Shown: positions 1 to 8,335, counted from the first letter of the stretch. The stretch is DNA of 37,242 nt from Actinomadura darangshiensis (GCF_004349235.1 NZ_SMKY01000061.1:1-37242); one strand, 5' to 3'. Notes: a model not told the origin generated them from the letters alone. Translations and numbers: made by a program.

Positions 1-18
1 GGGTAGGGGTTCATGGCC

Positions 19-612
19 TCAGAAGCACTCGCCGCCGAGCTTCATGCTGAGGTCGCTCAGCTTGAAGGTCCCCGCGGTGGTCGCCCACGCGACCTGCTTG
101 ACGTTGTTCAGCTGGATGCGGGACGCCTGCTGCCCGAACATCCCGGCCGCGCCCTGCTTGCCGTCCGGTCCCTTGTCCAGCGTGCTGGCGTCCCGGCCGA
201 TCTCGATGTTGGAGAACGTGGCGTCGGCGTTGAGCTGCTCGACGTCCAGGGTGAGGTCGCTGGCCTCGACGGGCTTGGCGCCGGTGCCGGCGGTCAGCCG
301 CAGCGTGAACGGGCCGGCCTTGACCGACTGGCACATGTTGCGGATCTGCGCGGACTTGATGCCGGAGATCTGCACCGGGTGCTTGTCGCCGTTCTTGCTC
401 GCGTCGACCCCGCCGTACTGGACGAAGCCCTGCCCGGTCAGCGAGTCGGCGCTCACCTTGAAGCTGCTGCCGGAGACGGCGAACGAGGAGGCGATCGAGC
501 CCTGCGCGGTCATGAAGACCAGGGCGCCGGCGCCGATCGCGGCGGGGGCGGCGACGGCGGCGAACCGCTTCCAGCGGACGCGCCCGAGGGCGGCGTCGGA
601 CGAAGGGGTCAT
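19..612 (-). CDS. DUF6230 family membrane/secreted protein
   Basis: A 197-aa protein. A basic N-terminus (RWKRF, about residues 13-17) is followed by one hydrophobic segment (about 18-45), then a polar beta-rich domain. This matches actinobacterial DUF6230 proteins, sometimes labelled cholesterol esterase without biochemical support. The membrane segment and exported C-terminal domain are visible; molecular function is unknown. Two cysteines (in the NMCQ and GGECF contexts) may form an extracytoplasmic disulfide. The ATG has a GGGAG Shine-Dalgarno about 7 nt upstream. In relatives a DUF6114 gene usually follows; that position lies outside the window, so this cannot be tested. A palindromic stretch lies 70-95 bp upstream of the start. 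Confidence 0.85.
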   Translation of the reverse strand: MTPSSDAALGRVRWKRFAAVAAPAAIGAGALVFMTAQGSIASSFAVSGSSFKVSADSLTGQGFVQYGGVDASKNGDKHPVQISGIKSAQIRNMCQSVKAGPFTLRLTAGTGAKPVEASDLTLDVEQLNADATFSNIEIGRDASTLDKGPDGKQGAAGMFGQQASRIQLNNVKQVAWATTAGTFKLSDLSMKLGGECF

Positions 613-680
613 GTGTGGCTCCCGGGGGTCATGGTCCTGGGGGGACCGCGGTGACTCGGGTCACGTGTGTGACGCAGAGT

Positions 681-707
681 GCAAGTTACCCCTAAGTACT
701 TACTTGC
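681..707. promoter_or_regulatory. Candidate operator upstream of the DUF6230 gene
   Basis: A 10-bp perfect palindrome TAAGTACTTA (693-702) lies inside a wider inverted repeat, GCAAGT (681-686) with ACTTGC (702-707). It is an AT-rich island in very GC-rich DNA, 70-95 bp upstream of the DUF6230 start. The geometry suits a TetR-type dimer. No regulator gene lies next to it in the window. Confidence 0.4.
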
Positions 708-835
708 GACAAACCGGACGAGTGTCTCAGAAGGTAAATTCTGCATCGCACTGACCTGCATGATCACCGTGAGCGCCGGTGCGGCCGCCTATGCGGGGTG
801 CACCCGGGAACGACTACGATAAGTAATCGCTGACA

Positions 836-854
836 GCCCGGCAAGGCCCCGGGC
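836..854 (-). terminator. Weak hairpin downstream of the receiver-only regulator
   Basis: GCCCGG (836-841) pairs with CCGGGC (849-854) around a 7-nt loop, about 20 bp beyond the stop of the minus-strand receiver gene. There is no T-tract, and the stem is only 6 bp, so this is a tentative terminator. Confidence 0.25.
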
Positions 855-873
855 GCAGGGGATGCGGCGGGGG

Positions 874-1485
874 TCAGTCGCCGGTGGACAGGACGTCCAG
901 CGCCAGCCGCAGGTCGGCGACGTGCGCTTCCAGCCGGTCGGCCGGCTCGCCGGACCGCACCCGGGCGACGTCCTGCTCGACCCGGGCGAGCCGCTCGTCG
1001 AGCGCCGTCAGCAGCCGGTCGCAGGCGGTCAGGGCGCCCTCGCCCTCGCCCGCCTCCAGTGTCTGGCGCAGCAGCCGCGCCTGCTGCGTGAGCTGCAGGT
1101 TGCGGCGGTGCAGCTCCACGAACACCGACACCTTCGCGCGCAGCAGCCACGGGTCGAACGGCTTGGTGAGGTAGTCGACGGCGCCGGCCGCGTAGCCGCG
1201 GAACGCCTGCTCGCCGGCCTCGCCGCCCGCGGTCAGGAAGATGATCGGGATGTCGCGGTTGCGCGGCCGGGACTTGATGTGCTCCGCGGTCTCGAACCCG
1301 TCCATGTCCGGCATCACGACGTCGAGCAGGATCAGCGCGAAGTCGTCGTTCAGCAGCTCCTTCAGCGCCCCCTGCCCGGAGGTGACGGGCACGACGTCCA
1401 CGGGCAGCGCGTCGAGCACGGCCGCGAGGGCCGTGAGGTTCTCCTCGCGGTCGTCGACGGCGAGGATCCTCGTGTCGTTCGGCAC
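874..1485 (-). CDS. Receiver-only response regulator with C-terminal coiled coil
   Basis: A 203-aa protein. The N-terminal 125 residues form a CheY-like receiver: acidic pair DD (11-12), phospho-acceptor D55 in LLDVVMPDMDG, and the K of the YLTKPFD motif. There is no DNA-binding or enzymatic output domain. The last 80 residues are charged and Leu-rich (RRNLQLTQQARLLRQ onward), typical of a coiled coil. Receivers of this type often follow hybrid kinases or act in phosphorelays, so a protein-protein output is inferred. I chose the GTG at 1485 because AAGGAG lies 6 nt upstream; an in-frame ATG 12 codons earlier has no such signal. It lies downstream of a separate kinase/LuxR pair but is not coupled to it. 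Confidence 0.85.
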   Translation of the reverse strand: MPNDTRILAVDDREENLTALAAVLDALPVDVVPVTSGQGALKELLNDDFALILLDVVMPDMDGFETAEHIKSRPRNRDIPIIFLTAGGEAGEQAFRGYAAGAVDYLTKPFDPWLLRAKVSVFVELHRRNLQLTQQARLLRQTLEAGEGEGALTACDRLLTALDERLARVEQDVARVRSGEPADRLEAHVADLRLALDVLSTGD

Positions 1486-1572
1486 CGGACTCCTTCGCGT
1501 CGGTGACAATGTGCCGTCCACCCTGCCACGTGTCTGCGAGCGGCAACAGTGAATCGCCGCAGAGTAAAATTT

Positions 1573-2238
1573 CTAGGGCAACCAGCCCGGTTTGACCAGC
1601 CCCGACTCGTAGGCGAACACCACGAGCTGCGCCCGGTCCCGCGCGTTCAGCTTCACCATCGTGCGGCTGACGTGGGTCTTCGCGGTGGCCGGGCTCACCA
1701 CCAGGCGGGCCGCGATCTCCTCGTTCGACAGGCCCTCGCCGACCAGCGCCATGACCTCCCGCTCCCGCTCGGTGAGCGCGTTCAGCCGCGGCGACGGCGC
1801 CGGCTCCTTGGCCCGCGCGGCGAACTCGGCGATCAGCCGGCGGGTGACGCTCGGGGACAGCAGCGCGTCCCCGTCCGCGACGGCCCGGACGGCGTGGATC
1901 AGCTCCACCGGCTCGGTGTCCTTGACCAGGAACCCGCTCGCACCGCCGCGCAGCGCCTCGAAGACGTACTCGTCCAGCTCGAACGTGGTGAGGATCACGA
2001 TCTTCACGCCGTCGAGCCGCTCGTCGGACGCGATCCGCCGGGTGGCCTCCAGGCCGTCCAGGCCGGGCATGCGGATGTCCATCAGGATGACGCTTGGCCG
2101 CAGCCGCCGCGCCTGCGCGAGCGCCTCCTCGCCGTCGCTCGCCTCGCCGACGACCTCGATGTCGGCCTGCGCGTCCAGCAGCGCCCGGAACCCCGCCCGC
2201 ACCAGCACCTGGTCGTCGGCCAGCAGCACCTTGATCAT
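1573..2238 (-). CDS. NarL/FixJ-type response regulator
   Basis: A 221-aa regulator with an N-terminal receiver (D8-D9, phospho-acceptor D54 in ILMDIRMPG, Lys in FLVKDTEP) and a C-terminal LuxR helix-turn-helix (LTEREREVMALVGEGLSNEEIA, about residues 155-215). It is expected to bind DNA as a phosphorylated dimer. Its ATG overlaps the stop of the upstream histidine kinase by 4 nt, so the two are translationally coupled and form a cognate pair. Targets are unknown; the adjacent esterase pair and truncated P450 on the same strand are the nearest candidates. Confidence 0.93.
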   Translation of the reverse strand: MIKVLLADDQVLVRAGFRALLDAQADIEVVGEASDGEEALAQARRLRPSVILMDIRMPGLDGLEATRRIASDERLDGVKIVILTTFELDEYVFEALRGGASGFLVKDTEPVELIHAVRAVADGDALLSPSVTRRLIAEFAARAKEPAPSPRLNALTEREREVMALVGEGLSNEEIAARLVVSPATAKTHVSRTMVKLNARDRAQLVVFAYESGLVKPGWLP

Positions 2239-3590
2239 TGCGCGTTCCTTCCGGGCGTGGTCGTGTCACCGGCCGTCTCAACGGGCGGGTCGCCGGACGT
2301 GTCACTGGGACCCGCGTCCAGTGGCAGCCGCGCCCGCACCCGGAACCCGCCCCCGGGCCGCGGACCGGCGTCGAACGCGCCGCCGAGCGCCGCCGCCCGC
2401 TCCCGCATGCCGCGGATCCCGCTGCCGGCCGGGCGGTCGTCCAGCAGGGACACGCCCCGGCCGTCGTCCTCGACCTCCACCGCGATCTCGTGCTCACCGT
2501 AGGCGATGCGGACCCGCGCCGTCACCGGGCCGGGACCGGCATGCCGGGTCACGTTCGTCAGCGACTCCTGGACGATCCGGAACGCGGCGAGGTCGGTGCC
2601 CGCGTGCAGCGGCCGGCGCCTCCCGGTGATCTGCGACTCGACCTCCAGCCCGGCGGACCGGGCGCGGCCGAGCAGGTCGTCCAGCCCGCCCAGCCCGGCG
2701 GTGGGGGCGCGCGGCGCGGTCTCGCCCTGCGCCCGCAGCGCGCCGATCACCCCGCGCATCTCGGTGAGCGCCTCCTTGCTGGCGTCCTTGATCGCGGCGA
2801 GCGCGGTCCGGGCCTGCTCGGGGTCGTCGTCCATCAGATGCAGCGCCACGCCCGCCTGCACGTTGATCATCGAGATGTTGTGCGCGAGGACGTCGTGCAG
2901 CTCGCGGGCCATCCGCAGCCGCTCCTCGCTGGCCTGGCGGCGCTCCTCCTCGGCCCGGGTGCGGGCCGTCTCGGCGGCCCGCTGCCCGCGCATCCGGATC
3001 AGCTCGGCGGTGACCAGCACGACCAGCGCCCAGCCGACGACGAAGACCGACCCGCCGAGGGTCGGCTCCTCGACCGGGAAGGGCCCGTCCTGCCCGCGCT
3101 CGGCGGCCGGGACGCCGATCAGCGCGGTGAGGCCGAAGAACGCCGCGAGGCCGGCGCCCGTCCCGGCCCAGACGATCAGCCGGTGCCCGGCGACGACGGC
3201 CGCCAGCATCGCGACGACCAGCGCCAGCGGCGCCGGGCCGTAGGTGTAGGCGCGCAGGAAGTACAGGGCCGTCACCACGGCGGTGGCGCACACCGTGAAC
3301 ACCGGGTGGCGGCGCCGGAGTAGCAGGAGGGCCGGCCCGCCGAGCAGCAGCGCGATGCCGAGCGCGTCCAGGCCGGTGTGCCCCATGGCGTCGCCGCTGC
3401 TCCGCTCCCAGGGCGGACCACCGGACGACCCACTTCCCGGACGATCGTGCTGCGCGCCCAGCGACCCCACGACCTGGATGAACGCGAGCAGCACCGGCAC
3501 GACCCACACCGGCCAGGTCGAGGGCCGCGACCATTGCGGCCGTCCCTGGCCGTGCGGCGCTGAAGTGCTCATGTCTGCACGGTAAGTCAT
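2235..3590 (-). CDS. NarL-family sensor histidine kinase
   Basis: A 451-aa membrane kinase. Several hydrophobic segments fill the first ~200 residues (e.g. WVVPVLLAFIQVVGSL, ALVVAMLAAVVAGH, VFVVGWALVVLVTAEL). A short coiled stretch then leads to a HisKA_3 dimerisation box with the phospho-accepting His in RELHDVLAHN (about residue 230). The C-terminal HATPase has DDGRGVSLLDD and GIRGMRERAAALGG. There is no large extracytoplasmic sensor loop, so the signal is probably sensed in the membrane. The start is uncertain: an in-frame ATG 6 codons later (3572) is also possible and neither has a strong Shine-Dalgarno. It begins 40 bp after the pseudo-esterase gene on the same strand, so it may be co-transcribed with the esterases. 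Confidence 0.92.
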   Translation of the reverse strand: MTYRADMSTSAPHGQGRPQWSRPSTWPVWVVPVLLAFIQVVGSLGAQHDRPGSGSSGGPPWERSSGDAMGHTGLDALGIALLLGGPALLLLRRRHPVFTVCATAVVTALYFLRAYTYGPAPLALVVAMLAAVVAGHRLIVWAGTGAGLAAFFGLTALIGVPAAERGQDGPFPVEEPTLGGSVFVVGWALVVLVTAELIRMRGQRAAETARTRAEEERRQASEERLRMARELHDVLAHNISMINVQAGVALHLMDDDPEQARTALAAIKDASKEALTEMRGVIGALRAQGETAPRAPTAGLGGLDDLLGRARSAGLEVESQITGRRRPLHAGTDLAAFRIVQESLTNVTRHAGPGPVTARVRIAYGEHEIAVEVEDDGRGVSLLDDRPAGSGIRGMRERAAALGGAFDAGPRPGGGFRVRARLPLDAGPSDTSGDPPVETAGDTTTPGRNAQ

Positions 3591-3630
3591 GGTGATCCGG
3601 CTCCACGTCGGCCCGGAGGAGTCAGCGCTC

Positions 3631-4644
3631 CTACTCCCCGGGAGGTACCCGCAGCCGTGCCCCGAGCCACGTCAGGACGTCCTTGGGCTTCTGGGCACCC
3701 GACGTCTCGGTCCGCATCGGAGGCTTGGCCAGGGCGGCGAACCGCTCGGCCTGCCCGGCCTCCTCGCTTCCCGTCCCGGCGGCGGCGAGGACCGACACCG
3801 GGGGCGGCGGGACGTGCTGGAGCCGCCACATGAGGTCGTTGCTCCGCCGGTACCCGTCGCTTCCCCCGTAGAGGTCACCGGCGGGCGTGGCGAACCGGCC
3901 GTTCAAGCTCGCGGCGGCGGCGAACCGGTCGGAGTGCAGCATCGCGAGCCGCACCGCGCACTGCCCACCCGTCTCGATCCCCGCCGTTCCCCAACCTGCC
4001 CGCGACCGGGGCACGCGGTAGACGGAGGCCACGGCCGCTGGAAGGTCCTGCGCGAGGTACGTCTCGGCTAGCCCGTCCCGCCGTCCGGGCACGTCCATGC
4101 AGGCGCCTTGGACTCCTACCGACACGTAGATCACTGGCTGAGCGCGTGGCACGTCCCGTAGCCACCTCGTGGGATCGCCGTCGGCGATGAGCATCACCAC
4201 GGGGAGGGGCTCGGCGGCGTAGGCGGGCTGGAAGTACTGCGGCGGGAGGTGGGCGTACGCATCGGAGTTCACTCCGCTGCGGATGCCGTGGATCTTGAGG
4301 TGGTCGATGCGCCCGCCCTCGACCGGGTCGCGCTTGAGGGTGGTGCGGTCCACGAGTCCGCCTTCGGCCCCCTGCGGCTGGACGTGTTCGACCCGCACGT
4401 TCGCCGGATCGTTGCCCAGCAGGTCGTTCCACGTCGCGTAGAACACGAAGTACCGGTTGGCCAGCAGGACGATCGACGCGGTGAGCGTGACCTGCGTGGC
4501 CAGCAGCAGCCCGGACCGCGCCAGCACCGCCCGCACGCCCGGACCCGCGAGCCGCCGCCACAGCACGAGGGCCCCGGCCACGCCGCCGAGCGCCAGCAGG
4601 CACACGGGCCCGATGAGCGCGGCGCTGACCGGCTCCAACGTCAC
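3631..4644 (-). CDS. Esterase-family paralogue lacking the catalytic triad (pseudo-esterase)
   Basis: A 337-aa protein built like the gene upstream: two N-terminal hydrophobic segments (about 7-29 and 45-68), then an esterase D/antigen-85-like alpha/beta-hydrolase domain (about 120-330). The two share long motifs (PPQYFQ, AYAA, MLHSDRF, GDLYGG). The nucleophile elbow, GYSTGG in the paralogue, reads GIETGG here, so Ser is Glu224. The histidine motif SGGH reads SGAQ (Gln318), followed by about 7 missing residues. The acidic residue position (SAD in the paralogue) reads AGT. All three triad positions are therefore substituted, and hydrolase activity is unlikely. The reading frame is clean, which suggests a retained non-catalytic role. 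The GTG start overlaps the upstream stop by 4 nt (GTGA), so the pair is translationally coupled. Confidence 0.85.
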   Translation of the reverse strand: MTLEPVSAALIGPVCLLALGGVAGALVLWRRLAGPGVRAVLARSGLLLATQVTLTASIVLLANRYFVFYATWNDLLGNDPANVRVEHVQPQGAEGGLVDRTTLKRDPVEGGRIDHLKIHGIRSGVNSDAYAHLPPQYFQPAYAAEPLPVVMLIADGDPTRWLRDVPRAQPVIYVSVGVQGACMDVPGRRDGLAETYLAQDLPAAVASVYRVPRSRAGWGTAGIETGGQCAVRLAMLHSDRFAAAASLNGRFATPAGDLYGGSDGYRRSNDLMWRLQHVPPPPVSVLAAAGTGSEEAGQAERFAALAKPPMRTETSGAQKPKDVLTWLGARLRVPPGE

Positions 4645-5780
4645 TCGCCCCGCAGCCGCGCGCTCAGCCACCTGATCGACGGCGGGATGTACTTCCGGAA
4701 CGTCTTGAAGTTGTGGCCGCCGCTCGGCAGCAGGATCTCGTCCACCACCAGCGGCGGGCGCGCCGCCCGCATGAACGCGCGCGCCGACGGATACGTCTTC
4801 TCCCCGACGTCCGCCGACGCCACCAGGACCGACACGGGCGGCGCGGGGAGGTGCCGCAGCCGCCAGATCAGGTTGCCGCTCCGCCGAAGGGTCTCGCTGC
4901 CGCCGTAGAGGTCGCCGGTCGTAGTGTCGAGCAGCGCGTGGAAGTGCCCGGCCATGCTGACGGCGGCCGAGAACCGGTCGGAGTGCAGCATCGCGAGCTT
5001 CGCCGCGCAGTATCCGCCGGTGGAGTAGCCGGCGAGGCCCCATCCGGCGCGGTCCCGCGGGACGCGGTACGCCTCGGCGACCGCCTCGGGGACGTCCTGC
5101 GCGAAGAACGTCTCGACCTGCGGGCCGTCCGGTACGTCGGCGCACTCGGTGTCCCGGCCGCGCACGACGGTCGGCCGCATCATCACGTAGATCATCGGCT
5201 GGATCCGGCCGGCCGCCTGCGCGCGTGCCACGTCCTCGGGAACGTGCCCCTGGTGGATCCAGACGAGCCGGTCCGCCGCCGGGTACCCGGCCAGGAAGAG
5301 CACGACCGGGAGGCGCTTGGCGGCGTAGGCGCGCTGGAAGTACTGCGGCGGCAGGTACACGTACGCCTCGGACGACAGCCCCGTCCGGACGCCGCGGATG
5401 TCGAGGCGCTCGACCTGGCCGTCCTTCGCCGGGACGTGCTCGGCGCGCGGCCCCGGGCCGAGGCCCGCCTGGACCGTCCGGACGACCCGGGTCGCGGCGG
5501 CCGCGTTCGCCCCGGCCGGGTGGTGCCGCGCCTGCGCCGCCCCGCCGCCGGCGGCGCTCAGCACGTCCGTCCAGGAGCCGTAGAAGAGGTAGTGGGCGTT
5601 CAGGGCCGTGACGAGCGTCAGCAGGACGGCGAACTGGCAGCCGGCGATCAGCAGCGCGCGGACCCCGGCGGCGCGGATCCCGCGGAACGCGACGCGCGGC
5701 CACGCCCACACGGTCGCGGCCATGCAGCCGAGGGTGAGCAGGGTCAGCAGGCTGAGCGTCCCCCAGCTCGTGAGTCCCAC
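4641..5780 (-). CDS. Membrane-anchored esterase (esterase D / antigen-85-like fold)
   Basis: A 379-aa protein with two hydrophobic N-terminal segments (about 8-30 and 42-62), a low-complexity Ala-rich linker (75-100) and an alpha/beta-hydrolase domain. The nucleophile is probably S253 in GYSTGG, the histidine H356 in SGGHNFKTF and the acid probably D324 in SADVGE. The family includes esterase D and mycolyltransferase-like enzymes that act on cell-envelope esters, so an extracytoplasmic acyl-ester substrate is inferred. It starts at GTG with AAGG about 5 nt upstream, 31 bp after the truncated P450, and is coupled to a catalytically dead paralogue downstream. True mycolyltransferase activity is not implied, because no mycolate genes are seen. 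Confidence 0.85.
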   Translation of the reverse strand: MGLTSWGTLSLLTLLTLGCMAATVWAWPRVAFRGIRAAGVRALLIAGCQFAVLLTLVTALNAHYLFYGSWTDVLSAAGGGAAQARHHPAGANAAAATRVVRTVQAGLGPGPRAEHVPAKDGQVERLDIRGVRTGLSSEAYVYLPPQYFQRAYAAKRLPVVLFLAGYPAADRLVWIHQGHVPEDVARAQAAGRIQPMIYVMMRPTVVRGRDTECADVPDGPQVETFFAQDVPEAVAEAYRVPRDRAGWGLAGYSTGGYCAAKLAMLHSDRFSAAVSMAGHFHALLDTTTGDLYGGSETLRRSGNLIWRLRHLPAPPVSVLVASADVGEKTYPSARAFMRAARPPLVVDEILLPSGGHNFKTFRKYIPPSIRWLSARLRGE

Positions 5781-5811
5781 GCACCTTCTACGAACCGCCG
5801 GCGGACGAGGT

Positions 5812-6708
5812 TCAGTAAGGGGTCCAGCGCATGGGCAGGTGGACGAAGCCGTGCCGGACGCTCGACCGCAGCATCACCGGCTCGCCCGCCATCTGCGGCA
5901 GCCCGGGGCGTTCGAGCAGCGCGACGAGCAGGGCGCGCAGGTGCACGCGGGCCAGCCGCGCCCCCAGGCACGCGCGGTGCCCGAACCCGAAGCACAGGTG
6001 GGTTCGGGGGCCCGTCAGGAACCGGTCGGCCACGAACAGCCCGGGATCGGGGAACACCTCGTCGTCGTGGTTCGCGGACACCAGCCACAGCGTGACGTCC
6101 TCACCGGCCAGCAGCGGCACGCCGCCGATGACGGTGCCGCGCTGCATCGTGCGCCGGACGTGCAGGACCGGCGTCCACCAGCGCAGCATCTCCTCGACGG
6201 CGCTGTCGACGAGCCGCTCGTCCCGCTGCTCCTCCCGGAGGCGGACGTACTCGGCGGGATGCCGCAGCAGCGCGTACAGGCCGCCGGAGAGCGTGTTGCG
6301 CAGGGTCTCGGGGAGGTCGGCGGCGACCTGGCCGACGAAGTCGACCGGCTCCCGGGGCGGGATCCGCGCCAGCATCTCCCGGGCCGGCGGGTCCATGTCG
6401 ATCAGGGCGTCGTGCGCGCCGTCCGGCGGGTCGTCCGGCAGGGGGCCGTCCCCGCTCGCCGGGCCGTGCAGGACGCCGTCCACCTGCGGGGCGAACAGCT
6501 CCGGGTGGACGAGGGCATGGTGGACGTCGCCGTAGCGCAGCACGGCCCAGGCGCCCGGCCGTCCCGCCGAGCGCCCGTTCAGCCACACCACCGGCGTCCT
6601 CGTCCGGAGCCGTTCGAGCCGGTCGTAGGGGACGCCGCGGGCGTAGGTGTCCGCGGAGTCGAGGACCCCGGCGTCGGAGATGGGCAGCGCGCCTCGCCGT
6701 TGAGGCAT
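5812..6708 (-). pseudogene. Cytochrome P450 with large internal in-frame deletion
   Basis: The ORF is intact at 298 aa but P450s of this type have about 390-410. The C-terminal half looks sound: ExxR (E173-R176) in VEEMLRWWTPV, and the haem loop FGFGHRACLG with C247. The N-terminal third is also recognisable. Between the DPP motif (residue 106) and the I-helix ET (134-135) only about 28 residues remain. The intact P450 at 28600-29775 has about 150 there. Helices C to H and the first half of the I helix, including its A/G-G-x segment, are therefore largely missing. The ATG keeps a strong GAGGAGG Shine-Dalgarno 6 nt upstream. CYP125/CYP142-like by motif resemblance. It is most likely a decaying gene, though a shortened non-catalytic haem protein is possible. 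Confidence 0.75.
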
Positions 6709-6805
6709 GGAAACCTCCTCTACCAGGCCGACGCTAACGCGTCGGGGCCGAACCCTGAAGGGCCGGATTCGGCCGTCCCCCGGCCGCCGCCCGCCGAATC
6801 GCGCG

Positions 6806-7453
6806 CTAGCCGGCGAGCCACTCCCCGGTCTCCACGCTGACGAGGCCGTGCCGGGCCGCCTCGATCACGGCCTCCCGCTGCGAGTGCACGCCCAGTTTGG
6901 TCAGGACGCTCTGCACATGGCTGCGCGCCGTGCTGCGCGTCACGCCCATCGCCTTGGCGAGCGCCTGGGTGGACTCGCCGCGGGCCAGCCGCGTCAGCAC
7001 CTCGCGTTCGCGCGGCGTGAGGAACTGCGCGACCTTCTGCGCCCGGCTGTGCCGGCCGGCGCCGCCGTGCCGGGCCACCTGGTCGACGACGACCTCGCCG
7101 GCCGCGACGCGGCGCAGGACGGTGAGGATGTCGCCGGCCTGCTGGCCCTTGTGCGCGAAGCCCCGCACGCCCGCCGCGACGCCCGCGTCCAGCACCGGCT
7201 GCTCCAGGAAGCCGGTCAGCACGACGAAGCTCGTCCGCGGGGACGCGGCCCGCAGCCGCGGCATCCAGTCGAGCGCGGTGCCGGTCGGGAACTGCAGGTC
7301 GATCAGGCAGACGTCGGGCTGCCTGGCGCGCAGCACCGGCAGCGCCTCGGAGGGGGAGTAGGTCACCCCGACCACGCTGTGCCCGGCGTCCGCCAGCACC
7401 AGCGACAGCGACTCGGCGAAGACCGCGTGGTCGTCGCACACGACCATTCTCAT
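6806..7453 (-). CDS. LuxR-family response regulator
   Basis: A 215-aa protein. The receiver domain has D7-D8, probable phospho-acceptor D52 in LIDLQFPTG and Lys in FAHKGQQ. A LuxR helix-turn-helix follows (LTPREREVLTRLARGESTQALAKAMG, about residues 145-205). The ATG at 7453 overlaps the kinase stop by 4 nt (ATGA); a second ATG two codons later is possible. This is the partner of the sensorless kinase upstream. Its targets are unknown. The palindrome at 8336-8357, in the intergenic region between this operon and the MBL/Rieske gene, is a natural candidate binding site. Confidence 0.92.
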   Translation of the reverse strand: MRMVVCDDHAVFAESLSLVLADAGHSVVGVTYSPSEALPVLRARQPDVCLIDLQFPTGTALDWMPRLRAASPRTSFVVLTGFLEQPVLDAGVAAGVRGFAHKGQQAGDILTVLRRVAAGEVVVDQVARHGGAGRHSRAQKVAQFLTPREREVLTRLARGESTQALAKAMGVTRSTARSHVQSVLTKLGVHSQREAVIEAARHGLVSVETGEWLAG

Positions 7454-8247
7454 GGGTGCGGCCGCCAGTCGTCGGCGTGCGAGTCCGCCCGGACGACCGA
7501 CTCCGGCGGCGGCGCGGCGGGCAGCAGCATGCGGACGCGCGCCCCGCCCATCTCGCAGGTGCGGATCTCCAGGCTGCCGCCGTACCCGGAGATGAGGTCG
7601 TGGACGATGCCGAGCCCGAGCGACGCCAGCCCGGGCCGGGCCGTCCCGCGGCCCGGCCCGGCGCCGAAGCCCGGCCCGTCGTCGTCGACCTGGATGACGA
7701 CCCAGCCCCGGTCTGCCTCGACGCCCACGTTCACGCGCCCCTCGGCGACCCGGCAGGCGTTGTCGAGGACGTTGCGGACCGCGCGCCACAACGCGACCGG
7801 GTCCATGTGCGCCCACGCCTCGCCGCCGGTGAAGCAGACCTCGTGCGGGGTGGCGAGCCGCATCCCGGTGACGACCTCGGCGGTCAGGTCGTCGACCCGG
7901 ATCCGCTCCGGCGCGGGCGGCGGCCGGTCGGCCCCGCCGTACCCGGTGTCGTCCTCGTCGAGCCGGCGCAGCAGGTGGTCGAGCCACCGCGTCTCGCCGA
8001 GCAGCTGGTCGATGCGGGCGCGGCTGGTGTCGCCGACGTCGTCGGCGACGACGACGGCCGAGGCCAGCATGATGATCGTGCCGAGCTCGTGCCGGATGTC
8101 GTGCCGCAGGCGCCGCCTCCACAGCACCTGCGCGCCGCGCCCGGACGCGCCCGCGTGGTCGTGGGCCCCGTGCCCCGCGGCGCCCGCGAGCGTCCCCACG
8201 CCCGCGGGGGCGTCCGCCGGCGAAGACCGAGCCCGCCCGTTGTTCAT
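7450..8247 (-). CDS. Cytoplasmic (sensorless) histidine kinase
   Basis: A 265-aa protein with no membrane segment and no recognisable sensor domain. After a 45-residue Ala/Gly-rich N-terminus comes a His box (LRHDIRHELGTI, about residues 47-58), then a HATPase domain with N box NVLDNACR, G1 box DDDGPGFG and G2 GLGLGIVHDLISGYGG. It probably autophosphorylates and passes phosphate to the coupled LuxR regulator. Input must come from another protein or from the short N-terminus. It is divergent from the MBL/SCP2/Rieske gene, with a 256-bp shared upstream region. Confidence 0.9.
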   Translation of the reverse strand: MNNGRARSSPADAPAGVGTLAGAAGHGAHDHAGASGRGAQVLWRRRLRHDIRHELGTIIMLASAVVVADDVGDTSRARIDQLLGETRWLDHLLRRLDEDDTGYGGADRPPPAPERIRVDDLTAEVVTGMRLATPHEVCFTGGEAWAHMDPVALWRAVRNVLDNACRVAEGRVNVGVEADRGWVVIQVDDDGPGFGAGPGRGTARPGLASLGLGIVHDLISGYGGSLEIRTCEMGGARVRMLLPAAPPPESVVRADSHADDWRPHP

Positions 8248-8335
8248 GAGGACCCCCGTCCGCTATTCCAGCACCCTGACGACCGTCACCCGGCGGCCCC
8301 TGCGATGTCCAGTCAATTGGCCGCAAGAGACCCGT

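Noticed and set aside
764..2497. Long minus-strand frame across the two response regulators
   Set aside because: Arg/Gly-rich shadow of the receiver and NarL genes with no domain signature.
4645..5784. Extension of the pseudo-esterase frame over the active esterase
   Set aside because: The extension is an out-of-frame shadow of the upstream esterase; the GTG at 4644 gives the homologous length and a GTGA overlap.
5812..6708. A novel short P450 family as first reading
   Set aside because: The missing segment maps cleanly to one internal region compared with the intact P450 in the same window, so deletion is the simpler explanation; kept as a pseudogene with the alternative noted.
6746..6774. 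GGCCGAA/TTCGGCC hairpin between the LuxR gene and the truncated P450
   Set aside because: Short stem with a 15-nt loop and no T-tract; such repeats are expected by chance in DNA this GC-rich.
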